A DNA stretch of 64,000 bases from Nitrospira sp. (GCA_024760525.1 CP060499.1:1054001-1118000), one strand, 5' to 3'; positions 1 through 9,582 are shown, counted from the stretch's first letter. Notes: generated by a model from the sequence alone, not told the origin. Numbers and translations are program-made.

Positions 1-204
1 CGTAGCTTCAACCCGCTCAAGCCTATGAACAGTGAGTCTAGGTGATGAAGAGACGGGGGCTAGGATACCAGAAACGCGCTATTGTTTGTCAGGCCCAAAA
101 ATAGCGGTCGCAGAATTCGAGTTTTATAAATGCCAGAGCTACTCGGCCGTGATCGAAGGGGCGCAAGGATTTCCAAGGGGTGAGAGAGGGCGGATAGACT
201 TGCA
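1..204. other. Left edge, no supported gene
   Basis: I see no convincing gene here. Short open frames exist on both strands but they lack a ribosome binding site and resemble no family I know. The stretch lies downstream of the minus-strand gene that ends at 205, so it may hold its 3' untranslated region. Confidence 0.4.
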
Positions 205-627
205 TTACGGTGATTGATCCTCTTTCAGATGGCCACAAGCGATTTCCCAAAGGGCTTGGTTGAGCGTTTGTGATTCGATCGGCTGCCACTGATCGTTCGA
301 GATGTACCCCGACATGGCCGTACCTGTCGCCATATGCCCGTAATGTTCCACGAATGACAGGGAGCGGACTTGCCGGTTCACGCAGTCGAACTGTTTGCGG
401 GCGGTGGTGGATAGGAACCGCGGCGTCCCGACATAGTTGCCCTGCATCCATTTGTAGTCGATCAGTTGCCAAATCGTCACGAGATTCCCGTCGTGTTGGA
501 GGTTGGCTGGGTCCACGTACACGGTCTGCAAGCCCGGCGAAAAATAGTCACGCTCCACCACCGCCCATTCGGCAAAGACAAGGGTCGGGGTCAGCATCAG
601 TAGGATCATGACTAGGAGCGGTTTCAT
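205..627 (-). CDS. Secreted surface-adhesin protein E-like protein
   Basis: A 140-residue protein with a clear signal peptide (hydrophobic residues 4-19 ending FAEWA). The mature part follows the small adhesin-E/CNP1-like pattern: W and V near the start, YVDPANLQ, a tryptophan-rich strand with WQLIDYK, then FDCVNRQVRSLS with one cysteine, and a C-terminal EIACGH cysteine that could pair with it. Members of this family are small periplasmic or surface beta proteins of unclear role; the adhesin name comes from Haemophilus protein E. It is the last of three minus-strand genes (SIR2-TPR, cupin, this one), but the spacing does not argue strongly for an operon. The family assignment is by pattern and is moderately sure. 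Confidence 0.72.
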   Translation of the reverse strand: MKPLLVMILLMLTPTLVFAEWAVVERDYFSPGLQTVYVDPANLQHDGNLVTIWQLIDYKWMQGNYVGTPRFLSTTARKQFDCVNRQVRSLSFVEHYGHMATGTAMSGYISNDQWQPIESQTLNQALWEIACGHLKEDQSP

Positions 628-691
628 GGATCGTCTTTCAATAGCGCTTCGCTCTCATGAAATCGAACCGATCTCTCACCTTTCAGCGCTC

Positions 692-994
692 TCAGTCATA
701 CCCATAGAGCCAATGCGTCGCGGAGGAAGAAATATTCTTGACGGAATGGCGGATCTCTTTGGGAATGAACACCTCGTCGCCCGGTTCCGCGATGATGTCT
801 TCTTTATCGATGATCAACCTGAGTTTTCCCGCCACAACGGTCACGAGCTCGTTTGTGGCATGGACGAAGCCATTCCACTCGCGTCCGGGTGGGTCGATGA
901 ATACATCACAGGAGTAGCCCCGCCGGCGCCAGTCTCGAGCCACCTGGTCACGGTCGATCGGCACCGAGAATTTATAACGGGTGAGATAGGACAT
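692..994 (-). CDS. Small cupin-domain protein
   Basis: A 100-residue single-domain protein. After an N-terminal stretch rich in charged residues (about 1-30), the sequence shows cupin strands: FVHATNELVTVVAGKLRL, IAEPGDEVFIPKEIRHSVKN, and a closing THWLYGYD. The PGDEVFIP block followed by H is the second cupin motif; the first motif has only partial metal ligands (H, E), so metal binding is uncertain. Many such small cupins bind sugars or metals, and no substrate can be assigned here. It lies between the SIR2-TPR gene upstream and the adhesin-E-like gene downstream, all on the minus strand. Confidence 0.75.
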   Translation of the reverse strand: MSYLTRYKFSVPIDRDQVARDWRRRGYSCDVFIDPPGREWNGFVHATNELVTVVAGKLRLIIDKEDIIAEPGDEVFIPKEIRHSVKNISSSATHWLYGYD

Positions 995-1125
995 GAATCA
1001 AAAGTATGGGCTCCGATCCCTATAAGGCGCTCGTGTGTACCTTCACTCAAGCACGGACCATTGTACCGAGACGAGGCGGCAACATGAAGGGTCGAAACTC
1101 GTGGTAGCGGTCGCAGCGAAGGTTT

Positions 1126-3912
1126 CTATGGTGGATGCTGTGAAAGCCGCTCGTCGCACAGGGTTATCAGGCGTTGAGCCGTTGCGCAATCTTCTGAATC
1201 GGCGGCAAACAGTGGCAAGGCTTGCCCGGCAAGTACTCTGGCTTGGCTCCAGTCTCGTCGGGGTTCAAATGTAATGATCGCGGCGTTCAGTAATGCCGTA
1301 GCGCGACAGCGCTGATTGCCGGTATGCTCGGCCACTTCGGCAAGCTGGAGAAGTGATGGCAACGCCGATTCAAGCCGTTCCTGCCGAATGAGCGTGTCCA
1401 CCCAAGACTGCAACAGGGACTCGCACTTGCTGAACGCCTCTCCGGCCTGACGCGTGAGCCCGAGTTGCAGAAAGCCGTTGCCCGCGGCGCCATACCACTC
1501 TGCGGCCCGCGCCAGGTCACCGGCGAAGCGCGCGCTGCTCGCGGCGGATTGTTGAAAAGCCACGACCAGTTGTTGCGCGCCGATCTGTTGATACATGGCG
1601 ATGAGTTCGGGATAGAGCCCAACCATTTCGCTCGCCGCCTGCCGTTGCCGTTCGATGTCGGTGAAGGCGTGGCCCTCAGCAGACAGCTTGGCGATCCGGA
1701 CATCGAGCTGCACGGCTGTCTCGCACAATCGGCAATAGTCCCGCTCACGAGCTCGGCCGAGTGTGTCCCATAGCTCGGCGGATTCGGCAAACACAGCTAC
1801 GGCTTCTTCATCGCGTTGCCGGAGGAGTAATGTCAGCCCTAGGTTTTGGAGGAGTCCAGCGAGTGTCGGCGGATCACGGCGCTGTCGGGCCAATCCGACG
1901 GCTCGACGGGATGCTTGTTCTGCTCCCGCTAGGTCGCCCATTCGCAGAAGAGTTCGTCCTATGAGACCATACAGGTCTTGCTCCAAAACGGGATGACGTT
2001 GTTCGACGAGCGGAAGGGCTTGTCTGGAAATTTCGATCGCGCGTCGCATCTCACCCGCCTCGGCTTCCAGTGCCGCGAGACGATACTGAGCCAACGCCTC
2101 GTTTGTGGGATTATGCAGTCCACGGTGCAGTTCCACTGCTTGGTGAAACCAGCTGCGCGCCGCATCGACATTGCCGCGGTCCCGCTCCAGCAAGCCTAAC
2201 GCAATGCAGGTCGATGCTTCGTTTTCTCGCCGTCCGGTTCGCCGGTTGATGGCCAAGCTCTGCTGATACACCTGTTCCGCCTGATTGAATGCACCCTGAG
2301 CCGTGAGCACTTCCCCGCGATTGCTCATGGCGGCACCAGCGGCCTGGTCGTCGCCCAGCCGTGTAAACAATTGCTCCACTTGCCCGAATAGATCGAGCGC
2401 GGCTGTATAGTCTGCTCTTAGCTTTGCGATCAACCCAAAGAGGTTGAGCGTGGTACCGCGCACATACTCGTCACCGATGGCCTTGGCAAGGTTCATAGCC
2501 TCTTCACATAGTCTATGCGCTTCGTCCAGCTCAAGTCGGCGAATCAGAAAAGCTCCGTAGCCGAGCAGGCCGAAGACAATGGCGATGGGGTCTCCGCGTC
2601 GGCGATAGCCCGCGAGCGCCTCGGCATACAGCTCCTTAGCTTCGGTGATGTATCCCAACGCTTCAAAGCTCGTCGCAAGGTTGCCGCGCCAGCGGTCCCG
2701 TGTGTCGTCATCTTCGGCAGTCTCGATGGCTTTCACGAAACGCTCGGATGCTTCCTCGTGCCGGCCGAATCCCTGCAGAAGAATTCCTGCTGCGTTATTG
2801 ACGAGCGACAAGGTCGTCGATATCGCTTGCGCGTCGGCCGCCGAAAGCCTTCCCATGGTGGATAGAATCGCCAGCGTGAGTTCGAGTGCGATGGAAGGTT
2901 CGGCGCAAGCGCGCACCACGAAGGCCAGCGAAAGGCCGCAAAGAGTGGGCGGTAACGCCGACGCCCAGTCAGCGGCCCCTTGTCCCAGCGCCGAGTTCGC
3001 TTCCTCTTGTGTGGGACCAGGTTGAACGGCAATCCTGGAGGCGATCTGGTCTCGTGCCTGCGGGGCGTGCGGCTGCAGCAAGTCCAATATGAATTCTGGG
3101 AGCTCTCCTTCCAAAATCGCCGCCCGCGCCCCATACCGTTCCCGCAAAGCGAGTACGGCCGGTTTTGCTTGGGTCCCCTTGCGCACTACCCAAGTAAAAC
3201 CGACGGCGTGTTCGGACTCAGCCGCCAGGCCGAGATAATTGGGCTCGGCTTCCAAATCAAGGCCGGAGAATCCGAGAAACAGCCAGTGAGCCTGCCGCAG
3301 CAGATGGCGTGTACATTGTGTGACCGATGGCGGAAAGCCTCGTTTGCGCTGCGCCAATGTATCGATCAGCGTAATGGGATCGACCACCGACCCATGGAGT
3401 TTCAACAGATGACACGGACCACCGGCGACGGCGAGCTGATCAAGGTTTTCAGCAAGCGCGCGAAAGTGTTCCGGCTGGTAATGCGCGTGAAGCGGCACAT
3501 CCAGCAAGGAGAACGCCGATTCCAGCACACGATCGAAATTGGTCGTCAACACGGCGCGTACGAGACCCGCGCGTGCCAGCCACGCGATCGCGAGATGGGT
3601 TGCATTCGGGCGGTCACTATCGAGATACCGAATCACGTCGAAGTAACGGCGACGCAGGATCTCGGCGAGCACCTGGGCTTGATACTCCGGCGGTAATTTT
3701 TCCTGCCTGTGCCGAGTGGACACCACGTCCACGGCCCGATCGGCGAGCGCACGCCCGAGCAGGGGTGTCGAGGCGTCGGCCAGCGCTCGGATCACGACAT
3801 GATTGAAGTCGCGCCAGGAGGGCAAATTCGTCGGCGGTGCCATCGAGATGCCGGCACCGGCAAAGATCACTAAGCGAGATTCATCCACGGCGCGGAAGAG
3901 TGGTTGGAGCAT
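1126..3912 (-). CDS. SIR2-like domain fused to a TPR array (candidate defence NADase)
   Basis: A 928-residue protein. The N-terminal ~280 residues are SIR2-like: FAGAGIS at 17-23 (NAD-binding glycine loop), TTNFDRVLE at 123-131, and KLHGS at 171-175 with the putative catalytic His173. These are the N, D and H positions expected for SIR2-type NAD hydrolysis. From about residue 330 to the end runs a long alpha-solenoid of TPR-like helices (for example ATSFEALGYITEAKELYAEA and ALGLLERDRGNVDAARSWF). SIR2 domains joined to large sensor regions are known in anti-phage abortive-infection proteins, where they deplete NAD. Here the TPR array would be the sensor or partner-binding part. No phage or obvious partner gene is adjacent. 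The defence role is inferred; a signalling role is also possible. Confidence 0.85.
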   Translation of the reverse strand: MLQPLFRAVDESRLVIFAGAGISMAPPTNLPSWRDFNHVVIRALADASTPLLGRALADRAVDVVSTRHRQEKLPPEYQAQVLAEILRRRYFDVIRYLDSDRPNATHLAIAWLARAGLVRAVLTTNFDRVLESAFSLLDVPLHAHYQPEHFRALAENLDQLAVAGGPCHLLKLHGSVVDPITLIDTLAQRKRGFPPSVTQCTRHLLRQAHWLFLGFSGLDLEAEPNYLGLAAESEHAVGFTWVVRKGTQAKPAVLALRERYGARAAILEGELPEFILDLLQPHAPQARDQIASRIAVQPGPTQEEANSALGQGAADWASALPPTLCGLSLAFVVRACAEPSIALELTLAILSTMGRLSAADAQAISTTLSLVNNAAGILLQGFGRHEEASERFVKAIETAEDDDTRDRWRGNLATSFEALGYITEAKELYAEALAGYRRRGDPIAIVFGLLGYGAFLIRRLELDEAHRLCEEAMNLAKAIGDEYVRGTTLNLFGLIAKLRADYTAALDLFGQVEQLFTRLGDDQAAGAAMSNRGEVLTAQGAFNQAEQVYQQSLAINRRTGRRENEASTCIALGLLERDRGNVDAARSWFHQAVELHRGLHNPTNEALAQYRLAALEAEAGEMRRAIEISRQALPLVEQRHPVLEQDLYGLIGRTLLRMGDLAGAEQASRRAVGLARQRRDPPTLAGLLQNLGLTLLLRQRDEEAVAVFAESAELWDTLGRARERDYCRLCETAVQLDVRIAKLSAEGHAFTDIERQRQAASEMVGLYPELIAMYQQIGAQQLVVAFQQSAASSARFAGDLARAAEWYGAAGNGFLQLGLTRQAGEAFSKCESLLQSWVDTLIRQERLESALPSLLQLAEVAEHTGNQRCRATALLNAAIITFEPRRDWSQARVLAGQALPLFAADSEDCATAQRLITLCDERLSQHPP

Positions 3913-4001
3913 CGGGACGATTGTACTCTGTCCGCACGAAAAGATGAAAATAGACCGGCCACGTGCTCGCTAAGCGACTACGCGAAGATGATGCCGGCCC
4001 A

Positions 4002-4940
4002 TCAATGATGGTGAGCGAAGGTAGGGGTGTCGTCGTGCTGCTCGGTCAGTTTCCGGAGATCGCAGTGCATGTCGTCAGGGTCGCAGCATTCGGTTTCCAG
4101 TTGAATGGTCATGTGCTTGATGCCGAAGTCCGTCGTGATCCGGTTCTGGATCAACTGCAACAGCTCCGGAGGCGTGTGATGAGGTTCGATCATGACGTGA
4201 CTGGTCAGCATGACCAGCCGAGGTTCGACCGCCCAAATATGAAGATCGTGCACATTTTTGACGCCGGGAATGGCTTCCATGGTTGCGGCGACATGCGACG
4301 CGCTGATTCCCGGTGGCGTCGACTCCAAGAGGACCTCCATCGACTCTTTAAAGATCGGCCAAGCTCCACGGAGAATGGCGCCGACGACCAGCAAGCTCAC
4401 GAGCGGGTCCAGGATGGCCCATCCCGTCAGGAGTATTGCGGCACCGCTGACAATGACGCCGAGCGAGACCCAGGCGTCCCCTAACATGTGCCAAAACGCA
4501 CTCCGAATATTCAAATCGTCTTTCGCTCCGTGTTGAAGCAACAGGGCAATCCCGAGGTTGGCGGCGAAACTGACGGCGGCGACCGCCATGACCCACGAGC
4601 CGTCGACGGGAACCGGTTGGAACAGTCGCTTCAGGCCGACGATCGTGATGCCGAGTGCGGTCAACAGTAGGATAAAGCTGTTCAGAAATGCCGCGATGAT
4701 GCCGGCGCGATGATACCCGAAGGTCCGGCTTTCTGAAGCCGGCCGTGCGGTGAGGAGATGGGCGTAGAGGGCCAGAAACAGCGATCCTTGATCGACGAGG
4801 TTATGCCCCGCGTCACTCATCAGACCAATACTGTCGAGAACCCAGCCCCCGACGAACTCCGCCGCAATGATGACCGCATTGATGGCGAGGGCGAGTTGCA
4901 GCCGTGATCGAAGATGTGCGTAAGACGCGAGCGCCGTCAT
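4002..4940 (-). CDS. Cation diffusion facilitator (CzcD-like heavy-metal efflux)
   Basis: A 312-residue CDF-family transporter that exchanges Zn, Cd or Co for protons at the inner membrane. It shows SDAGHNLVD (D43, H46, D50, the first metal site in TM2), a second H-x3-D pair in WHMLGDAW (TM5), about six membrane segments, and a cytoplasmic C-terminal domain with VHDLHIWAVEP typical of the family. The tail ends FAHHH and a Cys-rich ETECCDPDDMHC segment precedes it; both could bind metal. HxxxD in TM2 and TM5 fits zinc-type CDF members. It lies downstream of the metG cluster on the same strand but with its own gap, so independent expression is likely. Confidence 0.9.
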   Translation of the reverse strand: MTALASYAHLRSRLQLALAINAVIIAAEFVGGWVLDSIGLMSDAGHNLVDQGSLFLALYAHLLTARPASESRTFGYHRAGIIAAFLNSFILLLTALGITIVGLKRLFQPVPVDGSWVMAVAAVSFAANLGIALLLQHGAKDDLNIRSAFWHMLGDAWVSLGVIVSGAAILLTGWAILDPLVSLLVVGAILRGAWPIFKESMEVLLESTPPGISASHVAATMEAIPGVKNVHDLHIWAVEPRLVMLTSHVMIEPHHTPPELLQLIQNRITTDFGIKHMTIQLETECCDPDDMHCDLRKLTEQHDDTPTFAHHH

Positions 4941-5011
4941 TGATTATAGTTTCGCATGGGTCGCGCCATGCGGCAAGCCTTGGCAAAGGTTTATTGAAAA
5001 ATCCGCAGCGA

Positions 5012-5866
5012 CTAGGGGACGGGTTTTGAAGGGAGACGTTCGCTCAACACCGGGTAGTTCGCCTGATCCATTCCTGAATTGCCGGTGGAGAGATCGGTCG
5101 CAATCACGCGCAGCGTGATCCCATCGGAAACCTCTTTCGACGGAGGCACAAAGAACGGAGCTTCGAACGTGCGGCTTCCTTCGTCGTAAAACATCTGCAG
5201 CCGCTCGATGACCCGATCACCGACCAGGACTTCTCCATAAATACGGATCTTTCTCGAGTCCCAATCTCCATGAGGGCGAACCAAAGAACCGGACAGCGTG
5301 CGGACGAAGGCTCGCAATTTGACGTCGTCTTTGGCGATCAACGGATCACGCGGCGTTGGCCGTTCGATCTGAACTAGGTAGCCGGAAAGGTGCAGCACGA
5401 TCCCGTCATCCGTCAGATCATGTCCCGGTATCAATAAAAGCGTCTTACTGGTCTTCTGCGTTGAAGCCGGATAGGCCAGCGGTCCCTCGGCGGAGATGTC
5501 CACCAACGTCGGTTTCTGCAACTCCAACGTCGTGGTGAAGGAGGCGGAGGGACGAGAACTGTAGATCGGCTCTTCCATCATGTGGGGAGTGCGCATGATC
5601 TGATTCTGATCGCCGGCCTCTCCTTGCTGCAGGCCGGTGGCCAGGATGCGGCCGCTGGCAATGTCGGTGATAGTCACCCGAGCTCCACCCACCTCGCGGC
5701 CCAACACCATCGCCCCATGTGCGACAACTCGTACGAGGACCGTCGTCGGTTGTGGACTGTTGAGCGACGAATCTGGCGGGGTTTGGCTTTGGACTGGAGC
5801 CGGAAGGCAGGGAAGCAGGGTGAACGAGAGGACCAATCCAAGCCGGACGAGGACGGACTGCGTCAT
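5012..5866 (-). CDS. Secreted protein of unknown function downstream of metG
   Basis: A 284-residue protein with a signal peptide (VLVRLGLVLSFTLLPCLPAPVQSQ). I do not recognise a family. The mature part is rich in beta strands: a VLVRVVAHGAMVLGREVGGARVTITD segment resembling a carboxypeptidase-regulatory-like (Ig-type) domain, and a second half with DDVKLRAFVRTLSGSLVRPHGDWDSRKIRIYGEVL and TLRVIATDLSTGN that also looks Ig-like. Its ATG overlaps the metG stop as ATGA, so it is translationally coupled to metG. A role in outer-envelope structure is a guess only. Confidence 0.75.
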   Translation of the reverse strand: MTQSVLVRLGLVLSFTLLPCLPAPVQSQTPPDSSLNSPQPTTVLVRVVAHGAMVLGREVGGARVTITDIASGRILATGLQQGEAGDQNQIMRTPHMMEEPIYSSRPSASFTTTLELQKPTLVDISAEGPLAYPASTQKTSKTLLLIPGHDLTDDGIVLHLSGYLVQIERPTPRDPLIAKDDVKLRAFVRTLSGSLVRPHGDWDSRKIRIYGEVLVGDRVIERLQMFYDEGSRTFEAPFFVPPSKEVSDGITLRVIATDLSTGNSGMDQANYPVLSERLPSKPVP

Positions 5867-7839
5867 TTTACTTTGGTGCCGGGATCGACTTCTTCCAGAA
5901 CGGTAAGCAGGCCTCGTACGTCGGCATCGCCCGCCGCCAGCACCATCCCCTGCGACTCGATCCCCATGAGCTTGGCCGGCTTGAGATTGGCCACAATGAC
6001 GATCGTCTTACCGATGAGCGTGTCCGGTTCATATTTCTTGCCGATGCCCGCGACGATTTGACGCTGTTCCGTGCCGAGAGACACTTGGAGTTTGATCAAC
6101 TTTTCCGATTTCGGTACGCGCTCGGCGGAGAGCACCTTGGCGGTCTTGAGCTGAATCTTCATGAATTCGTCGATTGTGATCTGCGGCGGCGCGGCTACGG
6201 CTGCCGGAGCAGCGGGTGTGACGGGTGCAGCAGGGGCCGGTTGTGGAGTTGCGGATGTGTCGTTCACGGATTTGGCTCCTTGTGGTTTCGATTCGATGCG
6301 TGGGAAGAGTGACGGCCCCTTGTGAATAAGGGTGCCAGGCGTTAGGCCGCCCCACTCCAATTTGTTTTTCAACAAAGGCGCTATGAATTCGGCTGAGATG
6401 CCCAATTGAGAGCAGATCGACTGCGCGCTCGACGGCATAAAAGGATATGTGGCCAGGCTGAGGCAACGGAGGATCTCCGCCATGGTGTAGAGGACTGTCC
6501 TCAGTTGTTCCGCGTCACTCTCTTTCTTTGCCAGTGTCCAAGGTGCAGTTTTGTCGACATATTGATTGGCCAGTTGAACGACTTGCCAAATTGCTTCCAG
6601 GGCTCGATTGAACTCCAACTGCTCCATATGGCGCGGCAACACCTCATTCAAGAGCGTCATGGTGGCTTGTTGCAGCTCTTGCTCTGCCGGCCCGATCTCT
6701 TTTGGATTGGGTATCAGCCCTGCTTGAGTCCGTTCAATGAGGGTCAATGTGCGACTGAGGAGATTGCCGAGACCATTGGCAAGATCGCTATTGATTCGTG
6801 TGAGCATGGCGGAGAGGGAAAAATCTCCGTCCTGTCCGAACGGCACTTCACGGAGCAGGAAGTAGCGAAAAGCATCGACCCCATAAACTTCCGACATTTT
6901 GTAAGGATCGACGACGTTGCCGCGGCTCTTGGACATCTTCTCGCCGTCCACCGTCCACCAGCCATGGGCGAAGATGGTTTCGGGTAAGGGAAGATTCAAC
7001 GCCATGAGCATGGTGGACCAATACACGGCGTGCGTCGTCAGGATGTCCTTGCCGACCAGATGGACATCGGCGGGCCAGAATCGGTTCCCGGCCGGTTGTG
7101 CTCGTGGCAGATATTCCAGCGCGGACACGTAGTTGACCAGCGCATCGAACCAGACGTAGGTCACATAGTCCTTATCGAAGGGGAGTTCGATCCCCCAAGA
7201 CAGTCGTGATTTCGGTCTGGAGATTGAAAGATCACCGAGTTTCTGCGTCTGGAGGAAGCCGAGGACTTCATTCCGTCGGGATTCCGGCCTGATGAAGGAG
7301 GGGTGTTTCTTAATGTGGTCAAGCAGTCGGTCTTGGTACTGGCCCATTTTGAAGAAGTAGTTGTGCTCACTGAGCTGCTCGACGGGACGTTTGCAGTCGG
7401 GACAGAGTCCGGACTCTACGTCTTTCTCGGTCCAGAACCGCTCATCAAACGTGCAGTACCATCCGGTGTAGGAATCCTTGTAAATCAGCGTCTCGTCGTA
7501 GAGTCGTTGAAGATACCGTTGGACGACGAGTGTGTGCTGTGCATCCGTTGTCCTGATGAATGCGTCGTTGGAGATGTTGAGGCGTTGCCACAGCGTTTGA
7601 AACTGTGGCGCGAGTTTGTCGCAATGCGTCTGCGGGGGGATGCCGGCCTTGGCGGCAGCCTGCTGAACTTTTTGCCCGTGTTCATCGAGACCGGTGAGAA
7701 AGAACACCTCGCGCCCGCGCAGCCGGCAATAGCGCGCCAGCACGTCCGCCGCGACCGTGGTGTAGGCGTGGCCGATATGCGGGACATCGTTGACGTAGTA
7801 GATCGGGGTGGTGATGTAAAAGGTGTGATCTTCTGCCAC
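5863..7839 (-). CDS. metG: Methionyl-tRNA synthetase
   Basis: A 658-residue class I aminoacyl-tRNA synthetase that charges tRNA-Met. It has HIGH at 21-24, a zinc-knuckle CPDC at 146-149, the WFDALVNYVSAL block, and KMSKS at 301-305. The anticodon-binding helical domain follows. A Pro/Ala-rich linker (about residues 530-555) leads to a C-terminal Trbp111/EMAP-like tRNA-binding domain (from IDEFMKIQLKTAKVL to DPGTKVK). The length and domain order are those of the long bacterial MetG type. It is the third gene of the minus-strand set tmk-holB-metG and overlaps the next gene by four bases. Confidence 0.98.
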   Translation of the reverse strand: MAEDHTFYITTPIYYVNDVPHIGHAYTTVAADVLARYCRLRGREVFFLTGLDEHGQKVQQAAAKAGIPPQTHCDKLAPQFQTLWQRLNISNDAFIRTTDAQHTLVVQRYLQRLYDETLIYKDSYTGWYCTFDERFWTEKDVESGLCPDCKRPVEQLSEHNYFFKMGQYQDRLLDHIKKHPSFIRPESRRNEVLGFLQTQKLGDLSISRPKSRLSWGIELPFDKDYVTYVWFDALVNYVSALEYLPRAQPAGNRFWPADVHLVGKDILTTHAVYWSTMLMALNLPLPETIFAHGWWTVDGEKMSKSRGNVVDPYKMSEVYGVDAFRYFLLREVPFGQDGDFSLSAMLTRINSDLANGLGNLLSRTLTLIERTQAGLIPNPKEIGPAEQELQQATMTLLNEVLPRHMEQLEFNRALEAIWQVVQLANQYVDKTAPWTLAKKESDAEQLRTVLYTMAEILRCLSLATYPFMPSSAQSICSQLGISAEFIAPLLKNKLEWGGLTPGTLIHKGPSLFPRIESKPQGAKSVNDTSATPQPAPAAPVTPAAPAAVAAPPQITIDEFMKIQLKTAKVLSAERVPKSEKLIKLQVSLGTEQRQIVAGIGKKYEPDTLIGKTIVIVANLKPAKLMGIESQGMVLAAGDADVRGLLTVLEEVDPGTKVK

Positions 7840-7875
7840 GATGAAGGCAAGATAGCAGGTTGACGGCGATTATTT

Positions 7876-8904
7876 CTAGGCGGAGATCCCGGCAGGGACC
7901 AGGCCAAGCGCTTCGCGCAGGCGAAGAAAGGTGGTCTCCAGCGCCATCTGCATGTTCAAGTGCCGCGTGGCTTGCTGCTCGATGCGCTCGATGTCATTCA
8001 AGAGAGTGAGCAACGTGTCGATGTCCGCTCGTTGGGCGTATCGACGCAATTCGGCAAGTTGATCGACGTGAAGAATCTGGTCGTGATCTCCTCCCACGAT
8101 GACGAGGACCAGATCGCGGATCCATCGCGTGAGCCAGTTGAGCGTCTCCTCTCCCCGGTCTGTCTTGGCCAGACTCTCGGCTGCGGAGAGGACGGTGCTG
8201 CTCGACGTCAAAGATTCCGGCTTCACCAAGGCCAGGCATTCTTGTTGTCGTGCTCGAACGTCCGCCACATTCGCCGTGAGGGCCTCTCCGATACGTCCAT
8301 CGGTAAGCACGGCGAGGAAACGCGCATCGGCAGGGGAGAGTTCTCGCGTGAGTATCAGCGCCGCTTCGACTTGTGTGCGGGCGGGTGTGGTGAAACGGAG
8401 CGCCTGGCATCGCGATCGAATGGTGATCGGGAGCGCATGAGGCCGGCTCGTAGTCAAGACGAAAAGACTATGGCCAGGAGGTTCTTCCAGGGTCTTGAGG
8501 AGCGCGTTGGCCGCCCCGATGGTCAGCCGATCGGCGTCGTCGATCAGGCAGATCTTCCGTTCACCGACCAGCGGTCGATAGACGAACTGTTGTTCGATTT
8601 CGCGTACCTGCTCGATCTTGATCTGCGGCGTGGCCGACTCCGGATCGGGCTCGATGACCGAATAGTCCGGGTAAGTCCGTGCGGCGATTTGCAAGCAGGA
8701 TCGGCAACGGCCACAGCTATCCAAATTATCCGCGTGAGCGGGCTGCTCGCAGTTCAAGGCTTGGGCCAATCTTACAGCGGTCATGAACTTTCCGATCCTG
8801 GCTTCGCCGTGGAACAGGTACGCATGGGCCAGTCGTTCGCTACGTATGCTTGCCTGGAGTAAGGAAATGGGTTGCTCGTGGCCTGTGATATCCGCGAAGG
8901 GCAT
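7876..8904 (-). CDS. holB: DNA polymerase III delta-prime subunit
   Basis: A 342-residue AAA+ clamp-loader subunit. The P-loop region is degenerate (GEARIGKF at 33-40, lacking the usual Ser/Thr), as expected for delta-prime, which does not hydrolyse ATP. A four-cysteine zinc finger (C52, C64, C67, C70) follows. The block LLKTLEEPPGHSLFVLTTSRP and the SRC motif (IRSRCQALRF), carrying the arginine finger, are clear. The C-terminal helical collar domain ends the protein. It sits three bases downstream of tmk, the classical tmk-holB pairing in bacteria. Confidence 0.95.
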   Translation of the reverse strand: MPFADITGHEQPISLLQASIRSERLAHAYLFHGEARIGKFMTAVRLAQALNCEQPAHADNLDSCGRCRSCLQIAARTYPDYSVIEPDPESATPQIKIEQVREIEQQFVYRPLVGERKICLIDDADRLTIGAANALLKTLEEPPGHSLFVLTTSRPHALPITIRSRCQALRFTTPARTQVEAALILTRELSPADARFLAVLTDGRIGEALTANVADVRARQQECLALVKPESLTSSSTVLSAAESLAKTDRGEETLNWLTRWIRDLVLVIVGGDHDQILHVDQLAELRRYAQRADIDTLLTLLNDIERIEQQATRHLNMQMALETTFLRLREALGLVPAGISA

Positions 8905-8907
8905 GGC

Positions 8908-9582
8908 TTATCGGCGCCTTGGCTTTTGGGAACGGTGGGTTTTGAACCAGTTGCTTACTCGGGATTCTACTTCGCGCTCGACCGATTCTATGGAGAGAGA
9001 AGCATCGATCATCAGAATGCGCCGAGGTTCTTGCTTTGCTAAGGCGTGAAACCCCTTTCTCACACGCTCGTGGAATCGTTCAGCTTCTCGATCCAAGCGA
9101 TTTTGGGAGGAGGTCTGGCCCCGCCGGCGCCTGAGTCCGACGGCAATAGGAACGTCGAAGAGCAAGGTAAGATGGGGGACCAGTTTCCCCGTCGCCCAAC
9201 CGTTCATGGTGCGTAATACTCGAAGGTCCAACCCACGTCCGTATCCCTGATAAGCCATGGTCGAGTCTGAAAATCGGTCACAGACGACGGCCTTTCCTTG
9301 CGCTAATGCAGGCTTGATGACGTGATCTACATGTTGGCGCCTTGCCGCAAGAATGAGGCAGGCTTCAGTTTCCGGAGCGATGGTCTCCGCAGAATTTTCA
9401 AGCAGGATCGTGCGCAACCGTTCAGCAAGGATGGTGCCGCCCGGCTCCCTGGTATGTAGGACATTCAATCCTTGCGCGGTCAGCCACTGACACAGCCTCC
9501 GAGCATGCGTCGTTTTCCCACTTCCTTCACCGCCTTCCAGCGTGATGAAGATGCCTGTCGATTTTCTGGATGCCGTACCCAT
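8908..9582 (-). CDS. tmk: Thymidylate kinase
   Basis: Phosphorylates dTMP to dTDP. The P-loop EGGEGSGKT lies near residue 17, followed by the DRFSDSTMAYQG motif with the DR pair, and ARRQHVDHVI-type substrate-binding helices. Starting at the ATG at 9582 gives 224 residues, close to the usual 205-215; a TTG at 9600 would add six residues and cannot be excluded, since neither has a strong ribosome binding site. It is first in the minus-strand run tmk-holB-metG-secreted protein, divergent from the DUF502 gene at 9785. Confidence 0.95.
   Translation of the reverse strand: MGTASRKSTGIFITLEGGEGSGKTTHARRLCQWLTAQGLNVLHTREPGGTILAERLRTILLENSAETIAPETEACLILAARRQHVDHVIKPALAQGKAVVCDRFSDSTMAYQGYGRGLDLRVLRTMNGWATGKLVPHLTLLFDVPIAVGLRRRRGQTSSQNRLDREAERFHERVRKGFHALAKQEPRRILMIDASLSIESVEREVESRVSNWFKTHRSQKPRRR

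Noticed and set aside
608..1087. 159-codon plus-strand frame over the cupin gene
   Set aside because: It lies opposite the cupin gene, has no recognisable motifs and looks like a shadow.
2980..3696. 238-codon plus-strand frame opposite the SIR2-TPR gene
   Set aside because: No family match or ribosome binding site; the minus-strand gene has clear SIR2 motifs.
4941..4950. TATAAT two bases before the cation-facilitator ATG (minus strand), possible leaderless promoter
   Set aside because: Transcription would start inside the coding region and no -35 is found at a suitable distance.
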